From assembly GCF_000003815.2 (NCBI RefSeq), contig NC_049984.1, positions 21,050,342 through 21,103,322 of the forward strand: a DNA stretch of 52,981 nucleotides, in the 5' to 3' direction. The translations under genes were made by a program, and so were the position numbers. This document shows, one piece after another, positions 10,701 through 22,114 of this stretch. The notes under the pieces were generated by a model that ran no database searches, was not told the origin of the DNA, and saw only the letters and a list, made by a program, of their open reading frames with translations. The stretch comes from Branchiostoma floridae (Eukaryota; Chordata; Leptocardii; Amphioxiformes; Branchiostomatidae). Every line of letters begins with the position of its first letter. Within the stretch, counting starts at the first letter, position 1.

Positions 10701-13700
10701 ATGATGTAAATTTGGCCCTCAGTTACACATGTACAATTCAATCGATGCTACTCTATTTCTCAGTTACAAAACTTTATGTCACATAGTCCTATTATGAAAA
10801 GCTGTGTATTCATGAAATTTGGCGAATGGGATCCTGATTTGCATTAGTTACCATAGATTATGACTTCAGGCATTACTTAGACTACATGTATCTACATACT
10901 AACAAGATCTGACCATACCCTCTCGGGCTCTCTCTCAATAATATGAATATGAAGTTCGTCAAAAGTAGATCGTGCAAATCATTCCTTCATTTACATAAAA
11001 TGATGAGGGAAGGCTGGAAATATTTCCATACTTAGGAGAATGTCTGTTATTGTGATAAACAACATGTCATTCATACGACCTTATTTTGGTGTAATATTCT
11101 ACTAATCTCTAATTTCGGTCAATTTCGGGCAAGGCTAATTTTGGTGTTCTTGTATATGGGCGTACTAAATATTTTTACTCATATTCATATAAACACACAC
11201 CTTGTCACGCTTCCTTACACACGTGTTAGGTAAGTCTCACCTTGTCAAACAGCACCTTCTGGTACTTGAAGCTGCCCTTGAGGCTGCGAGTCCGTGCCAC
11301 AGAAAAAGCGGCCCTCTGCGGAGTCTGAAACGCCATGCTATTTTGGAGCAGGTTGTCCACAGGTGCTGGCGGACCAGGTGGGCCGGGCGGCCCTGGCGGC
11401 CCGGCTGTGCACTGCACCCTCCCCAGCGGAGCTGGAAGGTAAAGCCAAGGTCAATGTGAAGCGGCCGAAGTGAGCATAGACTGGCATACGAGGGGTGATT
11501 AATAAGTTCTCGGCCTCACCCAGAAATAATAAGCACAACTCAAATTTTGAGGCACAACTTTTGAGGCAGAAAGCAGTGGGTGTCTGACTTGCAGCAGCGC
11601 AATTTGACCCGTACACCTCAGGTCGATCGCAGCTCAATTGTCCACGCTTCGTTTCCCCTTCGCCCTTACCTAACGTTAATGCAAAGTGTCACCTGCAAAG
11701 CAATGATCACAGTAATTTGAATTTTGGTACACATTCATCTATGACTTTATACTTGACATCTATGCTTTGAAATCTGAGTTGTACTTTTTATTTCTGGGTG
11801 AGGCCAAGAACTTATAGATCACCCCTCGTAGTACAGTTCGCGATCGGCTCAGTGGATATGTTTGACCGTTGTGGGGACATCCTTTCATTTTTCTGTTTCG
11901 CAAGACAAAAATTTCAACTCCTGAAAAAAAATCACTTGGCAGTCCGAAGAGAGTAGCTCCATATGAAATCAGTGGAATAACTAAAGAGACTTCTGTGCTG
12001 CTACAGTGGTTCGGGTGGCAGGGGAGGAGCAACACCCGACATAAGTCACGTCAAGTCTACCATAAAGATTAAGATTGAATAAAGGAATAAAGCTGGAGTC
12101 CAAAAACAATCAACACTTGAAGTTCACTTCACAGGTCCTTGTTTAAGTATGGAAGTTTATTTGAAACACAAATCAGCATGTTCCTTCACTACAATGACCA
12201 ACTGTCAGATTTTCCTTCTGTTGGTTCACTTATGAAACATCCAAATCACCATCACAGCATAATCATAAACAGACTGATAATTCATTGCTGTGCTTCTTGC
12301 TGACGAGACCACAAGACCACCCTCATTACCACATTTTCATTTCAAGGCGCAGAAATGACGTCACCACTACCCTTCATGCCCTTAGCATTATGGGAAACGA
12401 AATTTCGGCGCCCATAGAATCCTACTGATCCAATACAGTTTTTTTTTGTAACTACATGTATATACACTAGCTGGCGGATCCGGTCCAAAGATGAGTTTTT
12501 GTTGACATGAGTTGTCGGTGTCTGTCTACTGAGCTCGGTTACCAAGCCGAAGCCTCGGGACCTGTTTCCAATCAAACGGGTCACGGGCGCTCCTCGGCAG
12601 GGCTGAGGGTAAGTACCAGGAATGCGCGGGAAGCAAAAGTTCACAAACACGCGGAAAAATAAAGTCAGTGTGTCTCCCCCGCCATGACAAGTTTCAGGTG
12701 AAACTCAAACTTAAGCTGCGCTCCAACCGCACTTGTGTCAAGCTTGCGTCACTGCGGGGTTCGGTCACTGCGTCACTGTTTTGTTATTTTCTCCGAGTTT
12801 TTATAATTCAAATATTGCGTAATACGTAATACGTAGACATTGTTTAGTGAAAATCGTAGAATTCAGAGATAGAGAAAACTGAGACAGAGAGAGATGAAAG
12901 TTAATATCTGAAATAAAATTTGTTAAAAGTCTCCCTCCGGAATACATTGCCATTGCATAATTGGGGCTGTGCCCTTAGCTTAAAGTTACCTACATTAAAG
13001 CACCTACGTGACCGTCCAGGTAAAGTGTGCACGTGTACTCACCTGACGACTTGCCGCTCGGGACGTACCGCCGACTGATCACGTTACCTGCCGCATGGAT
13101 AACAAATCCATAAATCATACCCAATACTTGTGGCATAAATATGATACATATTGAACATATGATACATATTGAACATATTGAACATGTGGCTTCAGAAAGA
13201 CTTGAAATGCGAGACGCAAGTAACCAGAATGATAGGGAAAGCTAACGATGGGCTATTCTTTTTGCGGAAGCTTAAACATTTCAACCTACCTACTTAGGAC
13301 CTTGTCGCCATTTTAACATCGTTTACAAGTACGCCCAGTACTGGAGCATTGCGCGCCAGTTTGGCATCCGGGCCTCACCTGTGCACAGTCGGACAGGCTT
13401 GAAGCGGTACAGCAGAGAGCTGTTCGGACAATACTAGGCAGACACTTCACTAAGGCCACAGCAAGTACATTTTATGGATGACATCCTCTACAGACTGCAA
13501 AAATAGTGCGATACGGCGAAAAAAAAAAAGATGGGTGAAAAAAAAAACAAGATGGCTACATTTTCGAAAATAGGCACCATTAAGTTGTGATGAATGTTGT
13601 AACAAGAATTGAATGGACAAAACATGGTATCAGAGCCAACAAGGCATTCATTCGTGTATTCAAGACATGTACTGGTGTGGTAAAAGTGACACTAGTGTGT

Positions 13701-16700
13701 TAGACTGGCATCACCAACAAAGTTGGTAACCACACTCATGGCTTCCATATTGGTGTCACTTTTACAACTATCCAATAAGTTTCATTTAACTACAGTCCTG
13801 GGTACCTCGCAAGTGTCACTTCTACGAGTACAATTATTAGGCTACAACAGAATGTTTTTGCTCATTTTGGTACTTAATCGTCAAGTTGACCATCCAAGCA
13901 GAAAAAAATTCTTGTTTTTTTTTCTGAAATCAGGCGAAAATTAATGCGCGCGCTGATGTCATCCATAAAATTTACTTGCTGTGGCCTTACTACAAACAAG
14001 CCAGGAAGAACTTAAACATCCCACTGCTGTGTTTGAAATTCTGAACTTACTTGGAAATTCACAGACCGTCAATACTACCACCAAAGGGATCGGACTATCA
14101 CAACAGATCCACCAGAAACTGTGACAAATATCGACATGTGAAATGTAGGATTGACAGACTAAGAAACTCGCCGATACCCTACGTTGTGCGACTTTTAAAT
14201 ACTTAATGATTTTTTGTCTCTAAGGATATCTGATGTGCTCGATTTGGTTTAATCAATGTCAGAATTTTAAACGTTATTTCAATGCTTGATATTTAATTGA
14301 TGATATGAATGTTTGATGTTTCCGGAATTAGTTCTGGCTGGAAAACAATTATTTGTATGAAATCCGCAATTCAGCCAACAGGCTACGAGAGATTTTTTAC
14401 CCTAATAAACCATTCATCATCATCATCATCATAAAACGTATACGTAGAGCATAGATATCATGAGTGTGTAAATTTGTGCAAATGTCTATGTAATTAAAGA
14501 ATATTCATACGGTTGGATGTAATTTCTGGAAATTCTTTTGAGTCATTGGTGTCGTCATCACACAAGCCTTCTTGGAAATGGTTTTGATAGACGTTTTTTG
14601 GTCTATCTACCATAATTATGCTTGAGGACATTAGGGATTGACCTGTTTAAGTACTTTAAGGCAACCCAAATGAGTCTGATCTGGTGGGTTGCGGATGGTT
14701 CTTAAGGCCTCTTTACACGAGAGCAAGAATGAGCCGGAATGCCGTCAGAATGACTTCTTTCTATTCCTGGGAATTCGTAGTGTATTCTAGAAATTCTCAA
14801 CTCATTCCAGATATTTGTGCCCGTTCTTTTGGCTGGCTCGAAAGTTTTTGACATGTATTTTAACTATTCTAACTGCAGTATGACTGCATTCTATGGCATT
14901 CCAACATTATTCGAAACATTCTTATTCGATGGAGAACCGAAACGGCAAGCCACTTCGAATCCTGCCAGAATGTGGCCGAAAGATCATCTGGAATACAGTA
15001 AGAATTTCTAAAATACACTACGAATTCCCAGGAATAGAAAAGAATTTTCATTCTGACGGCATTTTGGCTCATTAATTCTCGTGTGAAGATAAGGGCCATT
15101 TGGAATTCCCACCCGAATGACCCCGAATGTGGCACGAATTTTGCAAATACTTCATTCCAGCTGGTTCTGCTTGATTCCTGCTAAATCGGTTTCAGTGTGA
15201 AGGCCCTATTAGCTGGGACAACGCTGTATCACGCCCGTCCGTCATCTGCCCTTCCCCGGCGCCATGACTGTGACAGCCCCGCAACCTGAGACCGATGTTG
15301 TCTTTCTCCTGACAGGGAGCCTTCCCGGGTAATCTCCAAGCAGAAGTTAGGCTCCGGCTGTTTTTTAACACAAGTTAAAATACAAAATAGAAAGCCCGAT
15401 AAAAACGACTAAAAAAAAACTTAAAACAAAAAAACAACAACCGGAGCCTAACCTCTGCTTGGAGAGTATTCCCGGGAGGCTCGAGCGGGGGATGGGGGGG
15501 GGGGGTAGTCGGTGTGGACTGGATACGGATGGCTACTACATTGCAGTGTTTCCTCGTGTGCAACAAACAAACAAGCAAACAAACAAACAAACAAAGAAAC
15601 ACTTTCCATCTCCTCTTTTCCTAGCGCCTGTCGGATCCACCTTATTATCTCACTTCCCTTACATTGGCCTATATTTGTCGATTATTGTTCTAATCGAGAC
15701 TATAGATAAACAAAAAGGAAAAGACGTCTCCCCCACAGACAACATATGATGTGTACTTGAGACCTTGTATGCCAACTCTGTACATCCTAATTTTCTGTCT
15801 CTCAAACGATATTATTCCGGTAACTCATCTGTGACACTGAGTATGAACGTTGCGTCATAAGGACCAGGATTTCCGATATATGAATTATATCTAGACCTTC
15901 CTTCATGATCTAATTATAGATACATGTAAAAGCTCAAGTTCTATAAACCTTGTTAACTGCATACGCTACGCTGAAAAGTATTTGTTGATTTCTGCTCTTC
16001 ACCCAACAAAGTTAGAATTAGCGCTTTCCCCTAAGAACTATAAAAAGGACGATTTACAACATACCAGTGTGCGAGGGAATGTGTAGATACTGTATGTCTA
16101 AAGCAGTGGAAGTAAAAAAAAAGGATTTCCAATTGTTTATAGTGAACACGACAAAATAACTGCTAGCTGTTTAATTGAGCAGTCTCAATGGCAGTCTCCA
16201 ACTTCCCCACATTCAATGACGAACGGAAAGTCATCCCAGCTTACCAAGACGAATAGTAATCAATGTTTTGTTTTTTTAATCACAGATTGCACGAAGATTG
16301 CAAGAAAAAATTGCCTTTTCGTTTTCCTCTACTTTCAGAAAGAGGTCACAATTTTATCTAGATATAAACAATGTTTAGCGGTCTCTTTTTTCAACACTGT
16401 TAATTGTCCATTGTCACATGTGTGTCTTCTATGTTTCTACCGTGTACTTGCAATTGCCAAATAAAACTTTCATTGCACTGAGTCTTATACTGTATGCATT
16501 CAAGTTCGCGGGGATTTAATTTCGCGGTAGCGCAGGATAAAAGGACTTTTCGCGGCAGTTTTAAGTTCACGGTAGCATCATGCACTGTAGTCTCTTACTG
16601 CCATGGAAAATGTTCGCGGTGGTTTTAAGTTCGCGGTGAAGCGGCCATCGCGAAAACCGCGAACATTTAACCACCGCGAAAGTTTCTGCAGTTACAGTAT

Positions 16701-18662
16701 CCTGACGAGGTGAAGACAGACTAACCTTTGGATGTACCAGGGGTGTAGCCGCAGCACGGGTAATACACGTCATTTCCGGTCGTGCCGCAGCCTCGGAACT
16801 GCGGCTTGGCTTTGGTCTTCCTTGGTCTTGTGCGCCTGCGCTTGGACACTGACTTCTCCCCGAATGACGTCACGAGCAGGAGAATACACACCAGATGGGA
16901 AAGTGATACCTGCACAGGAATAAATTATCATTCATTACAGCCAGTAAGTGGAAGAGACTAGGGTAGAGCCTTTTTAACATGACGTCAGCTGTTTGTATTT
17001 CAGTAAAACGTACTTTTATTTGTTTATTTTCTATTTTGTTTGGAGCATCAGCATTAACAAGTACTGAGGATACACCCTTGTGTCGTTACCGATGTCAACA
17101 GCATAACTAATCGTAGTTCAAGTGTTTTCGGACGGTGACACTTGCGACTTCGGCAGAGTTGACTCCAAAACGCTTGGATAAATCCAGCAAAAGGGTTATT
17201 TGTCATAGGAGTTAACTACATTTCACAATATCAATGATCTAGCGACAGTTCTGTACCCCACCCGCCCCTATTTTAAAATGAGATGGCCCCTTCAGCTATC
17301 ACAATAATGATTGATTGAATACCTTTATTGCACATTTTTGCCACACCGGGCTAAGTACAGGTCACAACAAGACTTGCTAAAAAGATTTAGTTAACAGATA
17401 CAAAATGAAAGTATCGTTGGATAAATTCAACTTCTCCTCGCTTTAATGTTATAATGGATATAAAAGAACAGATATGTTTTGTGATCGATGGTTTGTCTAG
17501 TTGCATTAGGAATATGAATTTTTCTACAGCACTTAGGTTTACAAAATAAGCAAATAGACTTGTACAGCCTTATACAGTTCATTTCTCTCTACCGTATGTA
17601 TTCTACACTCTACTACAATAACAATCACATCGCCATTGCCGAAACGTCTGTAAGAACACAAAATTTCCGGACGATCAAATCTCTAGCCCGTTAGCAGTCA
17701 CAGCCATCATTAATATTGTTATCCTATCTTAACGACATTCTCTCATTCTTGTCCAAAATCAAGACACTATATGCAGTAAAACTTATTTACAAGGCGGAAA
17801 TGGCATAAGTCCAATCGTCTGATTTTTTATTCTTAGGTTATCTACAAGACTAGACAAAAAACATCTTGTTCATTCTTTCGTGCCGTCAAAATATGTCATG
17901 TGCGCTTTCCATGACGCTTCAAATAGCTTTTATACCCAGCAGATCGCTAGTTTTTATGTTTGGCAAAATTCTGGATACTATTCGAGATTGGAGGTATATC
18001 ACAGGGCCGAAATCAGCAGTGCCTGTTCCATCAAAATTTGGGACAGTTGAATGTTTGCCTTGGGACAATTTTGGAACATTTAAATTAAAAAAAAAAAAAT
18101 ATCTGACACATGTGTGGCCAATGCAAGCTCAAACTTATCAACCAAGTCGCTTCTAAAGGCACAACTAAGCGGAAAACCCATTCCATCCATTTATGTTACG
18201 AAGATAAACTTGTAAAACACATTTTGTGCAGTATATATATATTTACAAAGTAAATGCTGTGCCATTTATGACACTAGCCCTTAAAAAATAATGGGGACAT
18301 TCAAGCACGGTTTGAGACAGTTTGGATATCTTTTCGGGACCCTTTTGGGAAAATGTTAATTTTGAGGCCTAGTGTAGAGAAATGCATCTAACGCTAGTTC
18401 ACCTTTATTCGCGGGGTAACCTATATCCGTTGTTTTTCAAAACAGTGCATTTAGGCACATCAAGTCGACGGCTGGTAGTTGCAAGCTGCAATGTACTGAA
18501 AATATTGCAATTCTAAACCAACGTCCGTCGACGTATCCCCAAATAACACGTTTTTAAAGCGACGGATATAGGTTACCCTACGAATAAAGGTGAACTAGCG
18601 TTAATGTTCTTCGGCACAGTATAACAGAAACGTCAGTAATACGTTCTTACCTTTGCCTCCAT
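7752..18662 (-). CDS. Secreted short-collagen C1q-domain protein (C1q/TNF-related type), complete
   Basis: Six coding exons on the minus strand with matching phases: 18662-18651 (ATG), 16909-16726, 13087-13043, 11431-11241, 10023-9835, 7892-7752 (stop); 762 nt, 253 aa. Order: signal peptide (MEAK, then a Leu/Val-rich core, residues 1 to about 20); a basic Arg/Lys stretch; a Cys-containing segment (CGTTGNDVYYPCCGY) that could form interchain disulfides; four Gly-Pro-Pro triplets, a very short collagen; then a C1q domain of about 135 residues starting near AFSVART and ending FSAFLLYPDT. C1q hallmarks include NIGGHF, the G-Y-H-V-SF strand, and the C-terminal FxxFLLY. C1q domains trimerise; such proteins act as secreted ligands or pattern receptors. 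Four triplets are far fewer than in C1q, adiponectin or most CTRPs, so trimerisation probably rests on the globular head (inference). The ligand is unknown. The first exon codes only four residues and is the least certain, though its phase and donor fit. Confidence 0.92.
7983..8180. mobile_element. Short inverted-repeat element (CCACAGGTCG arms)
   Basis: GCCCCACAGGTCGTTGGAAAAAT on the left is matched in inverted orientation by TTTTCCCCGCGACCTGTGGA followed by GCCTGGTAGAG on the right. A second copy with the same arms is at 22115-22300. It lies in the last intron of the C1q gene; non-coding MITE-like. Confidence 0.6.
8440..9257 (-). mobile_element. LINE 3' fragment, family B
   Basis: The minus-strand frame at 9257-8799 encodes LRISCHKLRIESGRH, RICHFCSYG, VEDEVYFTVDC and a HLYDSDRS motif, the tail of a non-LTR retrotransposon ORF2. 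The 3' end at 8500-8440 reads (minus strand) CTTAGCCCAGTTGGGCAG then TGTACAATAAAGGTC. Related 3' ends occur at 17300-17640, 35755-36036 (protein tail only), 41700-41790 and 44040-44290. It lies in a C1q intron. Confidence 0.75.
9290..9425 (-). mobile_element. SINE-like repeat, inverted copy
   Basis: The minus strand contains GGAGGTCCTGG, GAGGAGAGCT, AAAAGAACCCACCACACTTA and TCGAAAAGAGTAGGTGTCC in the same order as copies at 20540-20840, 30262-30480 and 43890-43992. It is non-coding and sits in a C1q intron. Confidence 0.65.
9480..9830. repeat. CpG/CGTACG-rich dispersed repeat, copy 1
   Basis: The segment ends ACGTACGGCTGGTTGTGCCC then TTAGCTTAA. Nearly the same ending occurs at 45810-45842, and a fragment (GGGGCTGTGCCCTTAGCTTA) at 12962-12983. 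It has many ACGT/GTACG words. Function and class unknown; its right end abuts the C1q exon donor at 9834. Confidence 0.5.
10620..10674. repeat. Near-perfect 20-bp hairpin in a C1q intron
   Basis: GTAACTGACGGGAATCCTAT and ATAGAATTCCCGTCAGTTAC pair with one mismatch around a loop of about 13 nt. It may be a tiny foldback-element remnant or a transcribed stem-loop. It is short for a pre-miRNA. Confidence 0.7.
11487..11830. mobile_element. Inverted-repeat MITE with TA flanks (TACGAGGGGTGAT)
   Basis: The left TACGAGGGGTGATTAATAAG and GGCCTCACCCAGAAATAA are matched inverted on the right by TTATTTCTGGGTGAGGCC and GATCACCCCTCGTA. The terminal TA on each side fits a Tc1/mariner-type target duplication (inference). 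A related right end is at 21935-21962. It lies in the C1q intron upstream of the collagen exon. Confidence 0.8.
13240..13451 (+). mobile_element. LINE ORF2 fragment, 5' part, interrupted by a foldback element
   Basis: One frame reads GLFFLRKLKHFNL, and after a shift RPVLEHCAPVWHPGLTCAQS, then DRLEAVQQRAVRTILGRHFT. This is the conserved region downstream of the reverse transcriptase in CR1/jockey-type non-LTR elements. It is frameshifted and has an internal stop (dead). It continues at 13989 beyond the inserted element. Confidence 0.85.
13452..13988. mobile_element. Foldback element, family 1, inserted in a LINE
   Basis: The ends AAGGCCACAGCAAGTA and TACTTGCTGTGGCCTT (the right end as ATTTACTTGCTGTGGCCTT), extended by CCATAAAAT and GATGTCATC arms, enclose about 540 bp. 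ACT or TA flanks both ends, a possible target duplication. LINE coding homology stops at one edge and resumes at the other. Confidence 0.85.
13989..14440 (+). mobile_element. LINE ORF2 fragment, 3' part and tail
   Basis: It resumes with YKQARKNLNIPL and ends CRIDRLRNSPIPYVVRLLNT before a stop near 14204, the usual C-terminal motif of this LINE class. The untranslated tail then ends near AATAAACC and (CAT)n at 14403-14433. It pairs with the 5' part at 13240-13451. Confidence 0.8.
14704..15210. mobile_element. Foldback element, family 3 (TTCACACGAGAGC type), copy 1
   Basis: The left arm GAGCCGGAATGCCGTCAGAA is matched inverted by TTCTGACGGCATTTTGGCTC near 15051, and the outer flank reads CAGTGTGAAGGCCCTATTA. 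Other copies are at 23454-23932 and, reversed, 38867-39457. Non-coding; in the C1q intron between exons 16909-16726 and 13087-13043. Confidence 0.75.
15317..15483. mobile_element. Long hairpin element (TAATCTCCAAGCAGA arms)
   Basis: Arms of about 47 bp (15317-15363 and 15434-15483) contain CCCGGG, TCTCCAAGCAGA and GTTAGGCTCCGG and pair with few mismatches around an A-rich loop of about 70 nt. The same TAATCTCCAAGCAGA end occurs in the element at 40422-40602, so this is a MITE family. In a C1q intron. Confidence 0.8.
16487..16700. mobile_element. MITE rich in TTCGCGGT words beside a C1q splice donor
   Basis: The ends TACTGTATGCATTCAAG and CTGCAGTTACAGTA are inverted. The interior carries repeated TTCGCGG / CCGCGAA words in both orientations. 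It ends about 25 bp from the 5' splice site of the C1q exon 16909-16726. Confidence 0.7.
17300..17640 (-). mobile_element. LINE 3' end fragment, family B
   Basis: On the minus strand VEKFIFLMQLDKPSIT is followed downstream by a 3' end with ACCTGTACTTAGCCCGGTGT and GCAATAAAGGT near 17365-17320. It matches the family-B end at 8500-8440 and the coding tail at about 44240. Confidence 0.65.
18389..18603. mobile_element. MITE, family 2 (TAACGCTAGTTCACC), copy 1
   Basis: Long terminal inverted repeats: TAACGCTAGTTCACCTTTAT and GGGTAACCTATATCCGT on the left, reversed on the right (ACGGATATAGGTTACCCT, AATAAAGGTGAACTAG). About 215 bp, non-coding. A second diverged copy is at 42731-42940. Located in C1q intron 1, just inside the first exon. 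Confidence 0.88.
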
Positions 18663-18734
18663 ATCTGTCCACAGTTTGTTCTAGTCCGCTCCACTAGCAC
18701 CCTGCCTTCCGAGTCCGCCGGGACCCAGCACACG

Positions 18735-18760
18735 TCTGCGGGTATTTAGGAGACTCTCCC
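18735..18760 (-). promoter_or_regulatory. Possible TATA-like element of the C1q gene
   Basis: On the minus strand CCTAAATACC sits about 80 nt upstream of the ATG at 18662, a spacing that would allow a short 5' UTR. Weak: a single short motif in otherwise unannotated sequence. Confidence 0.2.
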
Positions 18761-19299
18761 GCCACCTCAGTGTTGTCATGAACCCTCACGTACGGCGGAG
18801 ATTCCAGGGAATCAAATAACTGGCGGGAAACAAGCTGAGGAATCTCCCAGGTGACCCGCGGGTTGCGCCAGGTGTCCTCGTACGTCCAGCCCGTGCGCCA
18901 ATCACTCAACCTGCGCTCTAGCGCACAGAGAATTGTCGTAGTGGATATCAGCGGAGCTGAGTTTGTACTGGAAATGACCCGTTTCCGATTGCGCAGTTAT
19001 CTAATCTGTAGTGACTACAGTTCACCCGCTGTTATGATAAGTCAGGTTTGTGAGTAAGATATCTTCACGTTGAAGGGCTCCAACCCTGACCCGTGCCACT
19101 CGTGCACCCTATCACTGAAGAAAACTTCTTCCAGATGGGACCCTCCCCCCTCTCATTGCGCAACACACGTCTTCGAATGCCATTAAGATTTCAAGACAGT
19201 ATATCACCATGGGGATGTCGGTCGGTGTCTTTGAACAATAAACAAGATTTTTACTTTCTCAAAGGAAATTGTAATTTTCGCTTGTACGTATGTCTGTCA

Positions 19300-19495
19300 T
19301 GTGTTTGTGTGTTTGCATGCGTCCGTGTGTGTGTGCATCTTTCTTTCAATTTCACGTGTGAGTGTCTGTGTGTGTTTGTGTGTGAGTGTATATACTAGTG
19401 TATGTATGTTTGTAAGTGAACGTAACATATGTGTGTGTGTTTTGTGTGTATGCGGGCGCGTGTGTGTATTTGTTTGTGTGTATCTCTCACCTTTT
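19300..19495. repeat. GT-rich low-complexity tract
   Basis: Degenerate (TG)n with TTTGTG and TATG variants, precedes the (CACT)n array. Overlapping cysteine/valine-rich and Thr/His-rich open frames are by-products. Confidence 0.85.
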
Positions 19496-19680
19496 ATAGT
19501 TGCTTGCATACCCGAAAGGGGGGGGTGTATTGTGACAACATTTCTTCAGAACTTAAAGGTCAAGGGCGGTGTAGTGCCTCCTTACCACTTTATTTGGTAC
19601 TGCAACAGAAATCGAATCAAGGTCCTCATTATCATCTGACACGCAGACGCACACACATGCACAGACACACACAGGCACAC

Positions 19681-19877
19681 GCACTCACTCACTCACTCAC
19701 TCACTCACTCACTCACTCACTCACTCACTCACTCACTCACTCACGCACTCACTCACTCACTCACTCACTCACTCATTCACTCACTCACTCACTCACTCAC
19801 TCACTCACTCACTCACTCACTCACTCACTCACTCACTCACTCACTCACTCACTCACTCACTCACTCACTCACTCACT
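19681..19877. repeat. (CACT)n tetranucleotide array, about 48 units
   Basis: About 195 bp of nearly pure ACTC repeat with two point interruptions (near 19743 and 19773). The apparent Leu-Thr-His-Ser polypeptide across it is a repeat translation. Confidence 0.95.
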
Positions 19878-20539
19878 TACACATATACACAATGAAATGG
19901 ATACGCAAGATTTACAAAAAGCACAGTTTAGATCTATCTCTATAGGTACTAGTCAAAACCCCTTCGGGGTATCCCGGCCAGGTATATGCGATCATTGCTA
20001 AAATTAGAAACTTGTTTAACGGGATTTCTATTGTTTGTTTTCGGTCTTCTGTAAGTTGTCACACTCACAATCGCAGGACTTAGCGATCGTCTTGGGCGTT
20101 TTCCACGTCGTGGTCTGCAGCGAAAAGCTGTCAGAAGATCTTACAAGCTTCCACGCCACATGTAAGTAACCGTGTTTTTGTTAACTTGAACGTTTTTACC
20201 GATTCTTCGTAAGCTACCTTGTCATACATCGTACAATAGACTTACGTCAGTAAAGTATTGGGGCGTTCTGAAAACAGTCGTGGACGAAATTTCTTAGCTC
20301 TCGTGTTGCGAAAAGCGTTGTCGTAGATGCTGGTCAACAGTTGACAGTCATATCATCATATAAAAGCCTGACCGGAAATCGCGCTGCGCAGGTGTGTCTG
20401 TGCATGTGGCTGTAGTTTTAAAGATAAAAATGCTTTCTAATGGTAGCATAACTCAGTTTTACGCATATGGAGATGTACATGGTTAAGAATTTCCGACACC
20501 TCCAAATTCATAACAGAATTACATACAAGCAAGTTACAA

Positions 20540-20840
20540 GAATTGAATATGTCGAATCCTGCCGTGTCACCGATTTTGTGCCCTTGGGAAAGGCTTTCCT
20601 CACTTTACTCAGGTGAAAATGAGTACCAGTAAAAGGCTGGGGCCGTCCCTCGGATAGGACGTTAAATTGAGGTCCCGTGTTTGGGGAGAGCCACACCTCA
20701 CGCACGTTAAATAATACATATCATCTTATAACACAACACACTTATCGAAAACAGTAAAGGTCCTTCCCGGTGTGAGTGGATCAAACCTACAGACTGGTCT
20801 CCGGGTTGACGTCTTGCAAAGGCGATAGTCACCTGTCATG
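20540..20840 (+). mobile_element. tRNA-derived SINE, nearly full length
   Basis: It begins with a B-box-like GTCGAATCCTGCC at about 20551, then TGTGCCCTTGGGAAAGGC, TTTCCTCACT, CAGGTGAAAATGAGTACC, the core GGATAGGACGTTAAATTGAG and ACACTTATCGAAAACAGTAA, and ends GGTCTCCGGGTTGACGTC. Shorter copies are at 30262-30480 (+), 9290-9425 (-) and 43890-43992 (-). The 5' A-box part is degraded. Confidence 0.7.
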
Positions 20841-20955
20841 TCAATCCTTCCACAAATGTGGTAAATCTAAATAAACAAATAATTAATAAACTGTACATGA
20901 TTCATTTGCTTACTAACGTAAATTCTCACATTCTAGGTTATCATAATTGAAAGGC

Positions 20956-21962
20956 ACGTTGAAAGGGATAATCAGTACGTTCCGAGCCTCACAAAAAAGC
21001 TGAGACACGGGGCACAATTATTAAGTTTATGAATATCGACACTGGTGACACCCAGCATTAACTTTAGGGAAAAAAATGTAAATTTTGATGACCTGGGGTT
21101 CATGGTATAGCTCTGTTGAAAGTCAGATACCCACATTTCTTAGATGAAATACTAATATAGCCTAAACAAACATTTGACAATGTCTTGTCCACTCTGACCA
21201 CAGTTCACCTTGTTTTTGTAGCCACTTACTCGTGATTTAAAAAAAAAGACTGGAAAGTAATGATTGAAATCTGGTGAATATCAATGACAGAATTCATACC
21301 GTTTAAATTATGCCCCTAACTTTGAGTTGTACACCTAGAGGCGGCGGCAGCAAATGTCTTTTGTGGGGGCAAAATATTGGTGATAGAATTGTGAGCATGT
21401 GGAGGGCTGAAGGCCCAACTTATCGCGTCCGGTGTTCTGCCTGGCTATGCCGAGTGGAGTTCATGTCGTGACGTCACAGACCGCCTACCGTGACGACGAC
21501 CCTTTCACTAATTCTCATAATCCTACTCGATGACACGGACCAAGCATCCCCCTTCCTGTATTTTTTTCTATTCCCGGTAAAAACATGGTAAGAGGGATAT
21601 GCATTTTACCAGGAATAGAACAAAGAACAGGAAGGGGAAGTTGGTCCGTGTCAACTTGCCATGCCGACACTCCCCCAATACATTTTCTTGTCCAGCGCTT
21701 TAGGCACGGGCCGTCTCAAGGTAGGTTTGGGAAAATTCAAAATCTGGACCCCTTGAAACACCATTTCCTGCATTTTCTGGGGCAAATTTTGCTGGTGGAC
21801 TAGCTAGGTTTATGAAATGTCTATTGGTGAAAATATACAGATGGGTTTCAGCTTGATTTTTTGTGGGGGCCATTCCCCCCCCACTGCCCCCACTGTGCCG
21901 CCGCCACTGACACCTATCCTGATTTCTTGATGAGGCTCAGCACTTCTTGATCACCCCTCGTA
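20956..21962. mobile_element. Composite of nested inverted-repeat elements
   Basis: The outer right end CTTGATCACCCCTCGTA matches the family at 11487-11830, with a diverged left end (GGATAATCAGTACG, CGAGCCTCAC). Inside, 21336-21910 has its own arms (AGGCGGCGGCAG, TTGTGGGGGC and GTGCCGCCGCC). Inside that, 21534-21658 forms a further hairpin (ACACGGACCAAGC with TTGGTCCGTGT; CTATTCCCGGTAAAA with TTTTACCAGGAATAG). Three levels of insertion or one complex foldback. Confidence 0.6.
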
Positions 21963-22114
21963 TGCTATAATACACAGACCTGACCAATGTCATCTGACAG
22001 GCTAATGATGGGAAAATCCATTACACGTAAGGCTACACCGGATAATTGTCTTTGTTACACAACACAACTTAAGGTCAAACAGCGTGGGAATGATATCCAA
22101 CCTTCCTTCACAGT

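Noticed and set aside
18694-18909. 71-codon frame just upstream of the C1q start
   Set aside because: No domain or phase-compatible donor; the region fits promoter and 5' UTR sequence.
19429-20001. 190-codon open frame rich in Leu-Thr-His-Ser
   Set aside because: It is translation of the (CACT)n microsatellite; any frame of a 4-bp repeat without stops stays open.
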